Shown piece by piece: positions 18,801 to 26,982 of a stretch of DNA of 64,000 bases. The translations under genes were made by a program, and so were the position numbers. The number at the start of each line of letters is the position of its first letter. The stretch's first letter is position 1. The stretch lies in assembly GCF_003054965.1 (NCBI RefSeq), contig NZ_MIES01000033.1, positions 1,364,001-1,428,000 of the forward strand, read 5' to 3'. Source of the DNA: Saccharospirillum sp. MSK14-1. GTDB taxonomy: Bacteria; Pseudomonadota; Gammaproteobacteria; Pseudomonadales; Natronospirillaceae. Below the pieces are notes generated by a model. The model saw only the letters and a list, made by a program, of their open reading frames with translations. It was not told where the DNA came from and did no database searches.

Positions 18801-19480
18801 TTGATTGACCGCACCGGCTTGTACGCCATAAAGCGCGAGAAAGCGCGCGCGGCGTTCAGTGCTTCGCGTTCGCTGACGGCGTCTTCACGGCCACGAATGG
18901 CGGCATAAAAACGACGCAAATACTGTTTCTTGGTGTCGTATTTCTCGACCGACAAACCACGCGCTTTCAAATAGGGCACAATTTTATCGAGCGTCACGAC
19001 CTGACGACCATCGGTGCCTTCGGCGACGAAATCCACTTTGCCCAGCTGCTCCCCTTGGGCGACCAGATACACCATATCGCCCAGACGCGCCACGGCCTGG
19101 CCGCCGGCACGATCGATAAAGGCACTGGCGCCAATCACGGCGGTAAAGGGTTCACCCGGCTCACCTTCAGTGGGATGAAACACCGCTGCCAGATACCCCA
19201 CAGCGCCATCGGGACGCGCGTAGGAACCGTCGTCACATCCCAGAATATAAGACGCCAGCGTACGCACCTGTTTACCGCGGCCGCGCTGGGTAGCTTCGTC
19301 CTGGCCGGGGTTAAAATGAAACAGCGTATCGTGCGCGGCGGTCATGACGGTCTGAATGGCGTCGGCCGCTGTGGTTTTACCGGAACCGTTACCACCGCTG
19401 AGCAAGTTGATTGGGCCAAAATCGAATTCCAGCAGTGGAATGTTGCCCCAGTTTACGTAGATAAATTTCTTCAGAAACAT
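15848..19480 (-). CDS. mksB: MksB-type SMC ATPase of an Mks (MukBEF-like) condensin
   Basis: A 1210-residue SMC-like ATPase. Walker A is GGNGSGKTT at residues 29-37. The ABC signature SGGQLE begins near residue 1072, and Walker B is VLVDEAF near 1104-1110 with the D-loop Ser-Lys-Met-Asp. Between them are two long coiled coils (about 240-480 and 680-850) around a hinge-like region (about 500-660). This is the Mks/JetC class, shorter than E. coli MukB. With MksF and MksE it should form an ATP-driven loop-extruding complex that organises DNA. It starts two bases after the mksE stop in one operon. No MksG/JetD nuclease gene is adjacent, so a chromosomal condensin is more likely than a Wadjet defence system. 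Confidence 0.85.
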   Translation of the reverse strand: MFLKKFIYVNWGNIPLLEFDFGPINLLSGGNGSGKTTAADAIQTVMTAAHDTLFHFNPGQDEATQRGRGKQVRTLASYILGCDDGSYARPDGAVGYLAAVFHPTEGEPGEPFTAVIGASAFIDRAGGQAVARLGDMVYLVAQGEQLGKVDFVAEGTDGRQVVTLDKIVPYLKARGLSVEKYDTKKQYLRRFYAAIRGREDAVSEREALNAARAFSRFMAYKPVRSINGFVAQEILEQKDLGEAIRTVSDLMKTISGMEGEAARLKRTVERLSQGRGRADGYIDQWLDYNLADYTAARARFVKDQQQYLNAKNEQQRLRQERDDVQSELDVTEQRRDQTHEQLVSLEAQRRGVDALQEKDKLEQDIEQAKTRLVQQAEPLLKQDDALGRSLDASETIIQALTKTSLVTEIADLGDKSLNQLAKSVSKHNQRPVDFRTLMNQDWIDIAPLEQHLDEVLAQQSALNQWREAWFSDERTGSGVSLRDQLQRVQDRREQRLAKLRLDLNRKQQDIDSLTGERLNYPYHVRMALDAIRDAWPQADPRVLCDHVEIADDAWQSAIEGYIGGGRFAILVEPEFEAQAIQTVRELPKENRARVIQGSKAQADADRVKLPANSIVHLMHFDHAIARAYMTASYGLVEQCGSTDELKRTRRGVTQAGIGSGSYAMYRCDLPISDLVFGQGARERALAAKKDELNQLAGQANDFQAQVAEVSGLYQAVNQLAHLAHGDLVREMLDTQRRLGAAEKALNNLDLSDASALEKEYAEVNEQLKALDQRIRELIERKGSLGERLESLSKQCQVLSDQQEETALRSEQKEGYLRTIAADWPVFDVEARLAEADETAETADPSVQDKLRHSLESELNSLAHSLEGALTEHNQECQPQDAIALDLNYSDLHSSDFFKGIVSLRRQIDQIYNRIKNNILVEKVDNLGSLKESFNNAFVTNLCHAIYQSINDGKRVLEDLNRELEHHRFGADSERYWFDWEWLPEYKEYWHFFDEVIKNPTLGEGQTLFDAELSDRSARIRDQLMAMLLDDDDQKALRELERISDYRNYRNYEIYKQPEGKQPIALSQYGTGSGGQLETPAYIIRSAAITSAFRFNEGDSHLRMVLVDEAFSKMDETRSKEVIRYLTEALGLQLLFIMPTSKSGPFMDMISNQFVFSKVPLAGGHRIGELQSRVLVDRQRCNQDKIKALWANHRKVIRQQAELDFLADVDA

Positions 19481-19482
19481 GA

Positions 19483-20286
19483 TCAGTCCCGTGCAAAGAC
19501 AGACGCGCTGTCGTCGGTAACGGTAATGCCGGAATCCTCAGCGTCGGTATCGTCAGCGTCGGATTCGTTGTCGGTTTCGCTTTCGGAGTCGAGGTCTGCA
19601 ACAACCTCGTCGGACTCGGACGTCACCACGCCTTCAGCGTTCAATTCAGCTTCGTCGTCGACCGGTGCGTCGGTCAGGGTCGACAGCACGTCGTCAGATA
19701 CGTAGCTGAGAATCATGGGGCGGATGCGCAACCAGAAATCACCGCTTTCCACCGCTTCATCTTGGTTCAGTTGAATCAGACGCAATTGGCGCAAACGACG
19801 AAACAGCTGACGGCGTTCGGTCAGGTTTTCCGGCAGTGAACGGCGCAACACATTGCGCATGGCAATGCTGACGCTTTCCAGCGATGCCAGTACACAACCG
19901 TGCTCATCGACCTGGCCCTCACGCAAAGCCCGGTCATACACACTGCGCAACACCAACACCAGCGCCACTTCCTGCTGGCTCAGGCGCGCGCGGAAACCGC
20001 CGCTGAACGGCCCTTCGCCGCTGTTATCCAGACCGGGCACTTCGGCGCCGGGTGGGAACAGGCGAACAAAATGAAAACGGCGATCGTGCTGAATCTGGAT
20101 GCCGAGCAATTCCAAATACTCGTGTACCGGTTCTTCCAGACGCAGATAACGATCGTACAACGTTTGCTCCACCTGGCTTTCATCGCGGCACAGCACGCCG
20201 TGATCGAGCAGACGAATCAGCAATTCGCTGTACTCGGTGCGGCTGAGCCCCTGACGATCCAGCAGTCGATCCAGCTCATCAAACAT
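19483..20286 (-). CDS. mksE: MksE-type condensin subunit (DUF4194/JetB-like)
   Basis: A 267-residue protein with winged-helix character ([58 protein letters not shown]). It sits between the kleisin and SMC genes as MksE/JetB proteins do. The last ~55 residues are an acidic Asp/Glu/Ser-rich tail ([29 protein letters not shown]), which looks disordered. KITE subunits of this family bind the kleisin and tune DNA entry. It overlaps the mksF stop by eight bases. Assignment rests on context plus fold character. Confidence 0.78.
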   Translation of the reverse strand: MFDELDRLLDRQGLSRTEYSELLIRLLDHGVLCRDESQVEQTLYDRYLRLEEPVHEYLELLGIQIQHDRRFHFVRLFPPGAEVPGLDNSGEGPFSGGFRARLSQQEVALVLVLRSVYDRALREGQVDEHGCVLASLESVSIAMRNVLRRSLPENLTERRQLFRRLRQLRLIQLNQDEAVESGDFWLRIRPMILSYVSDDVLSTLTDAPVDDEAELNAEGVVTSESDEVVADLDSESETDNESDADDTDAEDSGITVTDDSASVFARD

Positions 20287-21748
20287 CGGGTGTCTCCTCG
20301 GGCTGGTGGGCGTTCTTGTTCACCAGCCGGATAGTAAAGTTGTCGCTTGATTCAAAATATTCGCCGGGTTGATCGGCGTTTTTCCATTCGACGGTAAATT
20401 GGTAATCCGACGCCAGCGATTGGTTAGCACCCACTTCAATGGCGTGCGCCAGGGCCAGTAAATCGTCGGCGGTTTCTACCGGCAATTCGGCGGTGGTGAC
20501 CGTATCGCCGTCACTCAACCGACGAGCCAGATACTGCCGCACGCGGTTGTCGTTGATTAAAAACGCCTGATCGAGCAACTGCTGCACATAGAGATCGCGG
20601 CGAGCATCGACGTCGAAATCGTCGCTGCTGTCTTCGAGCACCGTGGTTTCGAACGAGCGCCGGGTGCGCGGCGCATGCAGACGCACACCGCCGGGGTCAA
20701 CAAAGCCGATGTTGGGCACCGACATCAAATCGCTGGCGCGTTCCAGCGCCGCCGCCACGCTGTCGTCATCCTGCTCCACCAACTGCTGGCACACCTGCAC
20801 CACGTCGTTGTGCTGCTGACCGGCCAGATAACTGATCTGACGGATGACGATGTCAGCACGCTTGGTAAAGCTGGCGAGCGCCCGACGCAGCGCTGGCAAC
20901 ATGATGTCCGAAGCCGACTTCAGGCGGCCTTCAATATGGTCGAGCAAAGCCCACAGCAGGCTTTGCCCTTCGCGGACTTGTTCGGGCAGCAGTTCACGCA
21001 GCCGCTTTTCCGCGCGCGCTTTGAAATCGCGTTTTTGATGCCGAATGCGACGCACGCACTCGGCAATTTCGTCGCGGTATTTTTCCACATTATCCGCCGA
21101 CAGCCGGATGGCGAGGTCGGGCTGAAAGCGCTTCTCCATATAATCGAAGAAGTCTTGAGTCGCGCGCTGTACCAACACCTGATCGCCCATTTCCCGCACC
21201 AGATCGCGCTTGCGGTCATCGAGCTCAGCAATGATATCGGTGAAATCGGCGATGATGCGTTCGGAGTTCTCCCAGGCATCGAGCAGGTCGTACACCTCGC
21301 CACGCTCCAAAAACGCCTGCAGGGAGTTACGCACGTTGCGGGTGTTGCGGTGATGCGAGCGCACGCTCGACAGATCACCGGCGACGAACGGCTCGGTAAA
21401 CTGACGGCCATAGCGGCTGAAGGTGAAGCTGGAATGCAGCGTGGCTTCATCGACCTGTTTGTCGATCCAGCCGTGTTCGATCAGAGCGTTCAGTACCCAG
21501 ACCGCCTGATCGCGATCACTGCGGAAGCGGCCTTCGGCCTCGCCATCGTCGCTGGCCAATTCTGGCGCGCGCGCCAAAGCGCCCTGGAAGGTATCGACCA
21601 GGTCTTCACGCGACAGCGCATGGCCGTAATCGGCGCTGGATGAGGTGTAGAGCCGGTGATACAGCTCCTTCAGACATTCCACAAACTGCTCGCGGTACTT
21701 GCCCGTCAGCGGCCTGAAGAACTGACTGCGGTCCTTTTCAAAAAACAT
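20279..21748 (-). CDS. mksF: MksF-type kleisin of the Mks condensin (JetA-like)
   Basis: A 489-residue helical protein with N-terminal winged-helix character ([25 protein letters not shown]), a long helical middle ([51 protein letters not shown]) and a strand-rich C-terminus ([26 protein letters not shown]). It is the first gene of the mksF-mksE-mksB operon. Kleisins bridge the two SMC heads and recruit the KITE subunit. The same family includes JetA of Wadjet systems; the difference here is that JetD is absent. Confidence 0.8.
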   Translation of the reverse strand: MFFEKDRSQFFRPLTGKYREQFVECLKELYHRLYTSSSADYGHALSREDLVDTFQGALARAPELASDDGEAEGRFRSDRDQAVWVLNALIEHGWIDKQVDEATLHSSFTFSRYGRQFTEPFVAGDLSSVRSHHRNTRNVRNSLQAFLERGEVYDLLDAWENSERIIADFTDIIAELDDRKRDLVREMGDQVLVQRATQDFFDYMEKRFQPDLAIRLSADNVEKYRDEIAECVRRIRHQKRDFKARAEKRLRELLPEQVREGQSLLWALLDHIEGRLKSASDIMLPALRRALASFTKRADIVIRQISYLAGQQHNDVVQVCQQLVEQDDDSVAAALERASDLMSVPNIGFVDPGGVRLHAPRTRRSFETTVLEDSSDDFDVDARRDLYVQQLLDQAFLINDNRVRQYLARRLSDGDTVTTAELPVETADDLLALAHAIEVGANQSLASDYQFTVEWKNADQPGEYFESSDNFTIRLVNKNAHQPEETPDV

Positions 21749-21959
21749 AGGGAAATCAATAGTTTGGAGGTAGCTCTACCGAGGCCCCGAGGATACCGCA
21801 AATTGCTCTTGGCGGACAGAGACAAAGCCCGTCAAACGGTGATCGGCAGCGCAATACCGGCCCAATGCTTGAAAGTGCGGCGTCGGGCCTTATGTCTGAA
21901 CGAATTCGCGGCTGTGGCCGTACCGATTAATCACCACAGAACACAGAAGGAACCGCTCG

Positions 21960-22436
21960 ATGACCGCTTTGACATTGCCAGAAACCGGAAAGCCGGCGCC
22001 GGAGTTCACCACCCTCAATCAACGCGAAGAAACCGTGTCACTGAAGGACTATCGCGGCAAAAAGGTCGTGCTCTACTTCTATCCCAAAGCCATGACCCCA
22101 GGCTGCACCACCCAGGCTTGTGGTCTGCGCGACAGCAAAGCGGAGCTGGAAAAGCGCAACACCGTCGCGCTCGGCATCAGCCCGGATGCCCCCAAGCGAC
22201 TGGTGAAGTTTATCGAAAAAGAAAACCTCAACTTCGACCTGCTCAGCGACGAAGACCACGCCATTGCCGATCAATACGGCGTCTGGGGTCTGAAGAAATT
22301 CATGGGCAAAGAATACGACGGCATCCACCGCATCACCTTTATCATCGATGAAGAAGGCAAGCTGGTGCATGTGATGGAAAAGGTAAAAACCAAATCTCAT
22401 CACGACGATGTCCTGGCCGTGCTCGACACCTTGTGA
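21960..22436 (+). CDS. bcp: Thioredoxin-dependent peroxiredoxin Bcp
   Basis: A 158-residue peroxiredoxin of the BCP/PrxQ group, reducing hydrogen peroxide and organic peroxides in the cytoplasm with electrons from thioredoxin. The active-site segment is YPKAMTPGCTTQACGLRD, with the peroxidatic Cys and the resolving Cys five residues later as in E. coli Bcp. Further family phrases are GISPDAPKRLVKF and LLSDEDHAIADQYGVWG. It has its own promoter region, divergent from the mks operon, and ends before a hairpin at 22469-22496. Confidence 0.94.
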   Translation: MTALTLPETGKPAPEFTTLNQREETVSLKDYRGKKVVLYFYPKAMTPGCTTQACGLRDSKAELEKRNTVALGISPDAPKRLVKFIEKENLNFDLLSDEDHAIADQYGVWGLKKFMGKEYDGIHRITFIIDEEGKLVHVMEKVKTKSHHDDVLAVLDTL

Positions 22437-22468
22437 GCCAGGCCGCCTCGGATCAATAGCCTCGAACA

Positions 22469-22496
22469 ATCAGCGGTCTAGATTTCGACCGCTGAT
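22469..22496 (+). terminator. Hairpin after bcp, probable terminator
   Basis: Perfect ten-base-pair stem ATCAGCGGTC/GACCGCTGAT with loop TAGATTTC. No clear T-run follows, so it may be a weak or Rho-assisted terminator. Confidence 0.5.
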
Positions 22497-22550
22497 CCTC
22501 CGTCATCAAAGTGTCGTATACTGCTGCACAACTTCAGATCGAGAAATGTC

Positions 22551-23111
22551 ATGCCACCGAGTCTGTCTGACCACTACCGCAACATCATCCTGGAACTGGG
22601 TGAAGACCCGGAACGCAATGGCCTTCAAAAAACGCCGGAACGCGCGGCCAAGGCGATGAGTTTTCTCACCGAAGGCTATGGCCAATCGCTGGAAACGGTG
22701 ACCAACGACGCCGTCTTTGAAGCTGACAACGACGAAATGGTGGTGGTCAAAGACATCGAATTTTATTCGTTGTGCGAACATCACCTGCTGCCTTTTTTTG
22801 GCAAGGCGCACATTGCCTATATCCCTAATGGCAAGGTTCTGGGGCTGAGCAAATTCGCGCGCATCACCGACATGTATGCGCGCCGCTTGCAAATCCAGGA
22901 ACAGCTGACCAAGCAGATTGCTGACGCCATTCAGACCGTTACCGACGCCAAAGGCGTGGGCGTGATCCTCGAAGCCAAACACATGTGCATGACCATGCGC
23001 GGCGTGCAGAAACAAAACTCCTGGATGACCACATCAATGATGCTCGGCGGCCTGCGTCACTCACAAAACACCCGCAATGAATTCCTCAACCTGATCGGTC
23101 AGCACTCATGA
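22551..23111 (+). CDS. folE: GTP cyclohydrolase I
   Basis: A 186-residue enzyme that opens GTP to dihydroneopterin triphosphate, the first step of folate/pterin synthesis. The signatures are present: [52 protein letters not shown] (zinc Cys/His and catalytic His) and [17 protein letters not shown] (second zinc Cys). It overlaps folX by four bases. A TATACT -10-like box lies at 22517-22522. Confidence 0.96.
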   Translation: MPPSLSDHYRNIILELGEDPERNGLQKTPERAAKAMSFLTEGYGQSLETVTNDAVFEADNDEMVVVKDIEFYSLCEHHLLPFFGKAHIAYIPNGKVLGLSKFARITDMYARRLQIQEQLTKQIADAIQTVTDAKGVGVILEAKHMCMTMRGVQKQNSWMTTSMMLGGLRHSQNTRNEFLNLIGQHS

Positions 23112-23482
23112 TTCGCGAAAACACCGAAGCCCGTATCCGCATCAAAGATCTGCGCTTGCGTACCTACGTCGGCATCAAGGAAGAGGAAATCAAAAACAAG
23201 CAGGACGTGCTGCTCAACATCAGCATTCGTTTTGATGCCAGCGATGCCATCAATTCCACCGAAATCGAAGACACCTTGAACTACCGCTCCATCTGCAAAG
23301 AAATCATCGAGTTCGTCGAAACCAATCAATTTTTGCTGCTCGAACGCATGACGCATCAAGTCCTGGGCTTGATCATGGCGCACCCGGAGGTGCACGCGGC
23401 CGAAGTCGAAATCGACAAACCTCACGCCCTGCGTTTTGCTGAATCGGTTTCCATTGCTTTGAGCGCCGAACGTCAAGGCTGA
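23108..23482 (+). CDS. folX: Dihydroneopterin triphosphate 2'-epimerase
   Basis: A 124-residue protein of the FolB/FolX tunnelling fold. The phrases [47 protein letters not shown] and [21 protein letters not shown] follow FolX of E. coli more closely than FolB. FolX epimerises dihydroneopterin triphosphate to the monapterin series. The four-base overlap with folE suggests coupled translation. Aldolase activity of the FolB type remains an alternative. Confidence 0.88.
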   Translation: MIRENTEARIRIKDLRLRTYVGIKEEEIKNKQDVLLNISIRFDASDAINSTEIEDTLNYRSICKEIIEFVETNQFLLLERMTHQVLGLIMAHPEVHAAEVEIDKPHALRFAESVSIALSAERQG

Positions 23483-23548
23483 ATCCACTCAGCTTTCATT
23501 CCAGTCACCTGCGCCATGCGCGCAGGCTACCGCACGAGATTACCCTTC

Positions 23549-24535
23549 ATGGCGCGTTATCTGATCATCAACACCGGCGGCACCATTGGCATGGCCGACG
23601 GCCCCAATGGCCTGCAACCGCAACCGGGCCTGTTACGTGAAACGCTGGAAACTCATCCGCGACTGGCGGCGTGGCAAAACCACGAACGGCTGTGGCAGGA
23701 ATGGCAACCGCTGCTCGATTCATCCGACATCCGTCCCACTCAGTGGTATCAGCTGCGCGACCAGATTCTCAACTCCGATGCCGACGCCGTTCTCGTCGTG
23801 CACGGCACCGATACGCTGTCACACACCGCGGCGGCGTTAAGTTTTTTGCTGTCCGGCACTGGTCGCAGCGTGGTGGTTACCGGCGCCATGCGTTCGCTCA
23901 CCCAGGCCAACAGCGATGGATTTGCCAACCTTGAAAAGGCACTGCAAATTCTCGAACAAGATCGCCACGAAGTCTGCGTGGCATTCGGCGGCGAACAGAA
24001 CGCCCGTTGTCTGCCCGGCAGCCGCGTCAGCAAACACACCGACCACAGCACCGACGACGCACTGTTCACGCCGGGCTGGCACGACGCTGATTTTGACCAA
24101 CCGGCCGGCCGCGCCGAGCAACCACCGATGCGCCCCTGGCGTCCGGCGGCCATCGGCTTAATCACCCTCTTTCCGGGGATGCCGCTCGACGGCCTGATGA
24201 GCATGATCGAGCGCAACTACCGGGCCCTGGTGTTAAACGCTTACGCCAACGGCAACGTCATGAACGATGGTGATTTAAAACGCATACTCGAACGCGCTGC
24301 GGATAAAAGCATTCCGGTGTTTGTACGCAGTCAGGTACCCGATGGCGAAGTGAAGCTGGGCCACTACGCCGCCAGCAGCATGATGGCCGACATCGGCGCC
24401 ATTGCCTGCGGCAACATGCCGCTGGAAGCCGTGCTCACCAAATTGCAGATTCTGGCTTGCGAATTCGACAGCAGCGACGCCATCGTGCGTGGGTTTCTCG
24501 AGCCCTGGGCGCGGGAATGGCAAGGCCATCGTTAA
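23549..24535 (+). CDS. L-asparaginase (type I, cytoplasmic-like)
   Basis: A 328-residue asparaginase without signal peptide, starting at ATG 23549 (MARYLIINTGGTIGM). It hydrolyses asparagine to aspartate and ammonia. The two catalytic threonine motifs are visible: INTGGTIGM near the N-terminus and VVHGTDTLSHTAAALSF near residue 85. A characteristic VVVTGAMRSL follows. The lack of a signal peptide and the C-terminal domain (ALVLNAYANGNVMN) place it with cytoplasmic enzymes of the AnsA type. It is convergent with the amidase gene. Confidence 0.9.
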   Translation: MARYLIINTGGTIGMADGPNGLQPQPGLLRETLETHPRLAAWQNHERLWQEWQPLLDSSDIRPTQWYQLRDQILNSDADAVLVVHGTDTLSHTAAALSFLLSGTGRSVVVTGAMRSLTQANSDGFANLEKALQILEQDRHEVCVAFGGEQNARCLPGSRVSKHTDHSTDDALFTPGWHDADFDQPAGRAEQPPMRPWRPAAIGLITLFPGMPLDGLMSMIERNYRALVLNAYANGNVMNDGDLKRILERAADKSIPVFVRSQVPDGEVKLGHYAASSMMADIGAIACGNMPLEAVLTKLQILACEFDSSDAIVRGFLEPWAREWQGHR

Positions 24536-26022
24536 AGTGGCGCCGCCCGCTCGAACCAGGGTTGTGCCTGCTCCAACTGAGCGGCCAATTGCAGCAGACG
24601 GCGGTCTTGCCCCAGCGGCGCCATAAACTGGCTGCCTAACGGCATGCCACTGTCGGTCCAATACAGCGGCACCGACATGGCCGGTTGTCCGGTCAGGTTG
24701 GCCAGTTGGGTAAAGGGTGTCTTTTCCAGGCTTTGCCACATCATCTTGTGCACCGCGCCGCTTTTTAGCAGCGCCCGGTGCAGACGCAAACCGTTGACCA
24801 CTTTAATCATCAGGTTTCCCACCGGCGTTGGGTCGGTCGCGCCTATGGCGATTGGTTCGCTGGCGATGGTGGGCGTCAGAATCAGATCGTAGTGTCGGTG
24901 ATAATCGTGCATCCGCCGGGCAAAGCGATTCCACAAATACTTGGCATCCACAAACTCACCTGCGCTGAGCACCTTGCCCAAATACCCCAGCACCCGAGTC
25001 GCGTCTTCCACCTCAACCTGGCCGAATTTTTGCCCCAATTCGGTGGCAATAGCGCCGATATCGGCGGCAACGTGACCAAAATAGAGCGTCGAATAGGCGT
25101 GCACCAGCTGGCCGGCGTCAAGGTCCCAGTCGATGGCTTCAACACGATGACCGAGGCTCGTCAGCAACGTCGCTGTGGTTTCCACCGCCGCTTTGGCATC
25201 ATCGGACACCGCGCCGCCCACGAACGATTGTGTTGTAAAACCAATGCGCAGCGACGGCAGAGATTCTGCCAGGCTGTCCAGGTAGGTTGCCTCGGTGTGA
25301 ATCGGATAAGGACTGGAGTCGTCCGCACCGACTACGGCATCGAGCATGGCGGCACTGTCGCGCACGCTGCGCGTTAACACGTGCTCGGAAACCGCGCCGT
25401 CCCAACGCTCGCTCGCATTCGGCCCGGTCGGCACCAAACCCCGGCTGGGTTTTAAACCAAACAACCCGCAGCACGCTGCCGGAATACGAATCGACCCTCC
25501 GCCATCGCCGGCTGAGGCCATTGGCACAATGCCCGCAGCCACCGCCGCGCCCGAGCCACCGCTGGAACCGCCGGGCGTCCGATCCAGGTTCCAGGGGTTG
25601 CGAGTGGCCCCAAACACCTGCGGTTCGGTCACCCCTTTCAGGCCGAACTCCGGCGTGTTGGTTTTGCCGAAAATCACCACTCCGGTCCGTTTAAAGCGTT
25701 TCACCAACTCCGAATCTTCGGTCGATAAGCGGCCTTTAAGCGCCCGACTGCCGTTGCTCAAGGGCGTGCCGGTCAATGAGCCCAAAAGGTCTTTCAATAA
25801 AAAAGGAACGCCACTGAATGGGCCATCCGGTACGCCTTGGCGAAGCTGTTCGCGCGCGTAATCGTAAAGCGGTGTGATGATGGCGTTCACCGACGGATTC
25901 ACCGCTTCGGCGCGGCTGATGGCAACCTCAAGTAACTGCTCGGCGCTGACGTCGCCTCGGCGAACCAGATCGGCCAATCCCAACGCGTCTTGCTGGCGGT
26001 ACAACTCGGACAAAGCGGTCAT
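24532..26022 (-). CDS. Amidase (amidase signature family)
   Basis: A 496-residue hydrolase of the amidase-signature family. The Ser-cisSer-Lys triad is visible: Lys in GVPFLLKDLLGSLTG, and the two Ser in TPGGSSGGSGAAVAAGIVPMASAGDGGGSIRIPAACCGLFGLKPSRG. The Gly/Ser-rich stretch forms the oxyanion hole. The substrate cannot be read from the sequence; it is a stand-alone gene rather than GatA, as no gatB or gatC is near and the C-terminal region differs. It overlaps the asparaginase stop by four bases, convergently. Confidence 0.9.
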   Translation of the reverse strand: MTALSELYRQQDALGLADLVRRGDVSAEQLLEVAISRAEAVNPSVNAIITPLYDYAREQLRQGVPDGPFSGVPFLLKDLLGSLTGTPLSNGSRALKGRLSTEDSELVKRFKRTGVVIFGKTNTPEFGLKGVTEPQVFGATRNPWNLDRTPGGSSGGSGAAVAAGIVPMASAGDGGGSIRIPAACCGLFGLKPSRGLVPTGPNASERWDGAVSEHVLTRSVRDSAAMLDAVVGADDSSPYPIHTEATYLDSLAESLPSLRIGFTTQSFVGGAVSDDAKAAVETTATLLTSLGHRVEAIDWDLDAGQLVHAYSTLYFGHVAADIGAIATELGQKFGQVEVEDATRVLGYLGKVLSAGEFVDAKYLWNRFARRMHDYHRHYDLILTPTIASEPIAIGATDPTPVGNLMIKVVNGLRLHRALLKSGAVHKMMWQSLEKTPFTQLANLTGQPAMSVPLYWTDSGMPLGSQFMAPLGQDRRLLQLAAQLEQAQPWFERAAPL

Positions 26023-26076
26023 GTTCGGTGATTCCTCAACATCAAAAACTCAAGGTAGTGCAAGTCGCGTACCCGG

Positions 26077-26463
26077 TCAGCCCTGACTGACCTGTTCGGC
26101 CATCGCCTGCTCTGCCAGCGGATGTCCGCCGCGCGCGGCTAGTTGCAGATAGTGCTCGGCTTTTTCGTCGCTGGCGGCAAAGCCGGGGGTTAAACCGTCG
26201 CGATAGAGTTGGTACATCTGCCACGCGGCTTTGGGTCTGGAAACACCGGCCACCTTGGCCAGGTAATTGGCTCCGGTCGCACGCGCGCCGCTGTCGGTAC
26301 CTTTGTGCAGCAACAAAAAGCCGTACAACTCCTGTGCATTGGCATCGCCGCGGTCTGCCAGACGGCGAAAACCGCGCATCAAGCGATCGTGCACCCAGCG
26401 ATAGCGCGTCAGCCAGCGGCGGTGGAATACCCAATTCAATACAGCAAACATCACGGCTGTCAT
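26077..26463 (-). CDS. Sel1-like repeat protein
   Basis: A 128-residue protein made of Sel1/TPR-like helical pairs after a short hydrophobic start (MTAVMFAVLNWVFHRRW). Repeats read FRRLADRGDANAQELYGFLLLHKG, YLAKVAGVSRPKAAWQMYQLYRDGL and YLQLAARGGHPLAEQAMAEQ, with the Ala/Leu/Gly pattern of Sel1 units. These act as protein-binding scaffolds; partners are unknown. The N-terminal hydrophobic stretch could anchor it to the membrane. Confidence 0.72.
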   Translation of the reverse strand: MTAVMFAVLNWVFHRRWLTRYRWVHDRLMRGFRRLADRGDANAQELYGFLLLHKGTDSGARATGANYLAKVAGVSRPKAAWQMYQLYRDGLTPGFAASDEKAEHYLQLAARGGHPLAEQAMAEQVSQG

Positions 26464-26583
26464 TCTCCTGTCATGGAAATCGTTTACTACGGGCGTTATA
26501 CCACAGCCCTCAGTTGGTCCGTGTCCTCAGCCCTTACAGCCGATATAATGCCGCCCCGAACGCTATGAACCAATGGAGCCAAG

Positions 26584-26982
26584 ATGACTACGGGCACCTG
26601 GACACCCGAGGCCACCGCCCCCACCCCGCCCGATTCAGCTGTGCTGACACAAGCGGCGGAGCTGGGACAGGCCGATGCCGACCACTTTCCCGACCAACCC
26701 CTTGCCGAGCTGAGCGCACTGCAACCCTGGATGCGTCGCCAGCATGCCGAGTGGACCGGCCTGCTGGCACCACTGGAGACCAACACCCTGATTGGACTGG
26801 TGCGTTTCTTTACGCTGGCCGAGCACCACTGGGCCGGCTGGGAAGGCCGCGACCGCAATCCGGTGGTCTGGCTGTGCAAAGAGCTGAAAACGCGCGGCGA
26901 ATTTCCCAATGCCGACTTAACTCGCTGGATCAAAGACCACACCGACAATCGCTTTTTGCCTTATGGCAATCCCTTGGCATGA
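26584..26982 (+). CDS. Conserved hypothetical protein preceding hrpB
   Basis: A 132-residue protein with a Pro/Ala/Thr-rich start and a helical, Trp-rich body (LSALQPWMRRQHAEWTGLLAPLETNTLIGLVRFFTLAEHHWAGWEGRDRNPVVWLCKELKTRG). There is no signal peptide or recognised catalytic motif. Its stop overlaps the hrpB start (ATGA), so the two are coupled. A TATAAT -10-like box lies at 26544-26549. Function unknown. Confidence 0.65.
   Translation: MTTGTWTPEATAPTPPDSAVLTQAAELGQADADHFPDQPLAELSALQPWMRRQHAEWTGLLAPLETNTLIGLVRFFTLAEHHWAGWEGRDRNPVVWLCKELKTRGEFPNADLTRWIKDHTDNRFLPYGNPLA

Noticed and set aside
16288-18808. Long plus-strand frames opposite mksB (such as 17678-18325)
   Set aside because: They are frames mirrored from a long GC-rich coding gene, with no starts, ribosome sites or protein-like content of their own.
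15848-21748. Wadjet (JetABCD) plasmid-defence system
   Set aside because: The fourth gene, jetD, is not present on either side; upp and bcp adjoin directly. Called Mks condensin instead.
26334-26978. N-terminal extension of the hrpB frame
   Set aside because: It runs through the Sel1-like gene's upstream side and over the gene at 26584 in another frame; the HrpB family starts at 26979, overlapping the upstream stop as ATGA.
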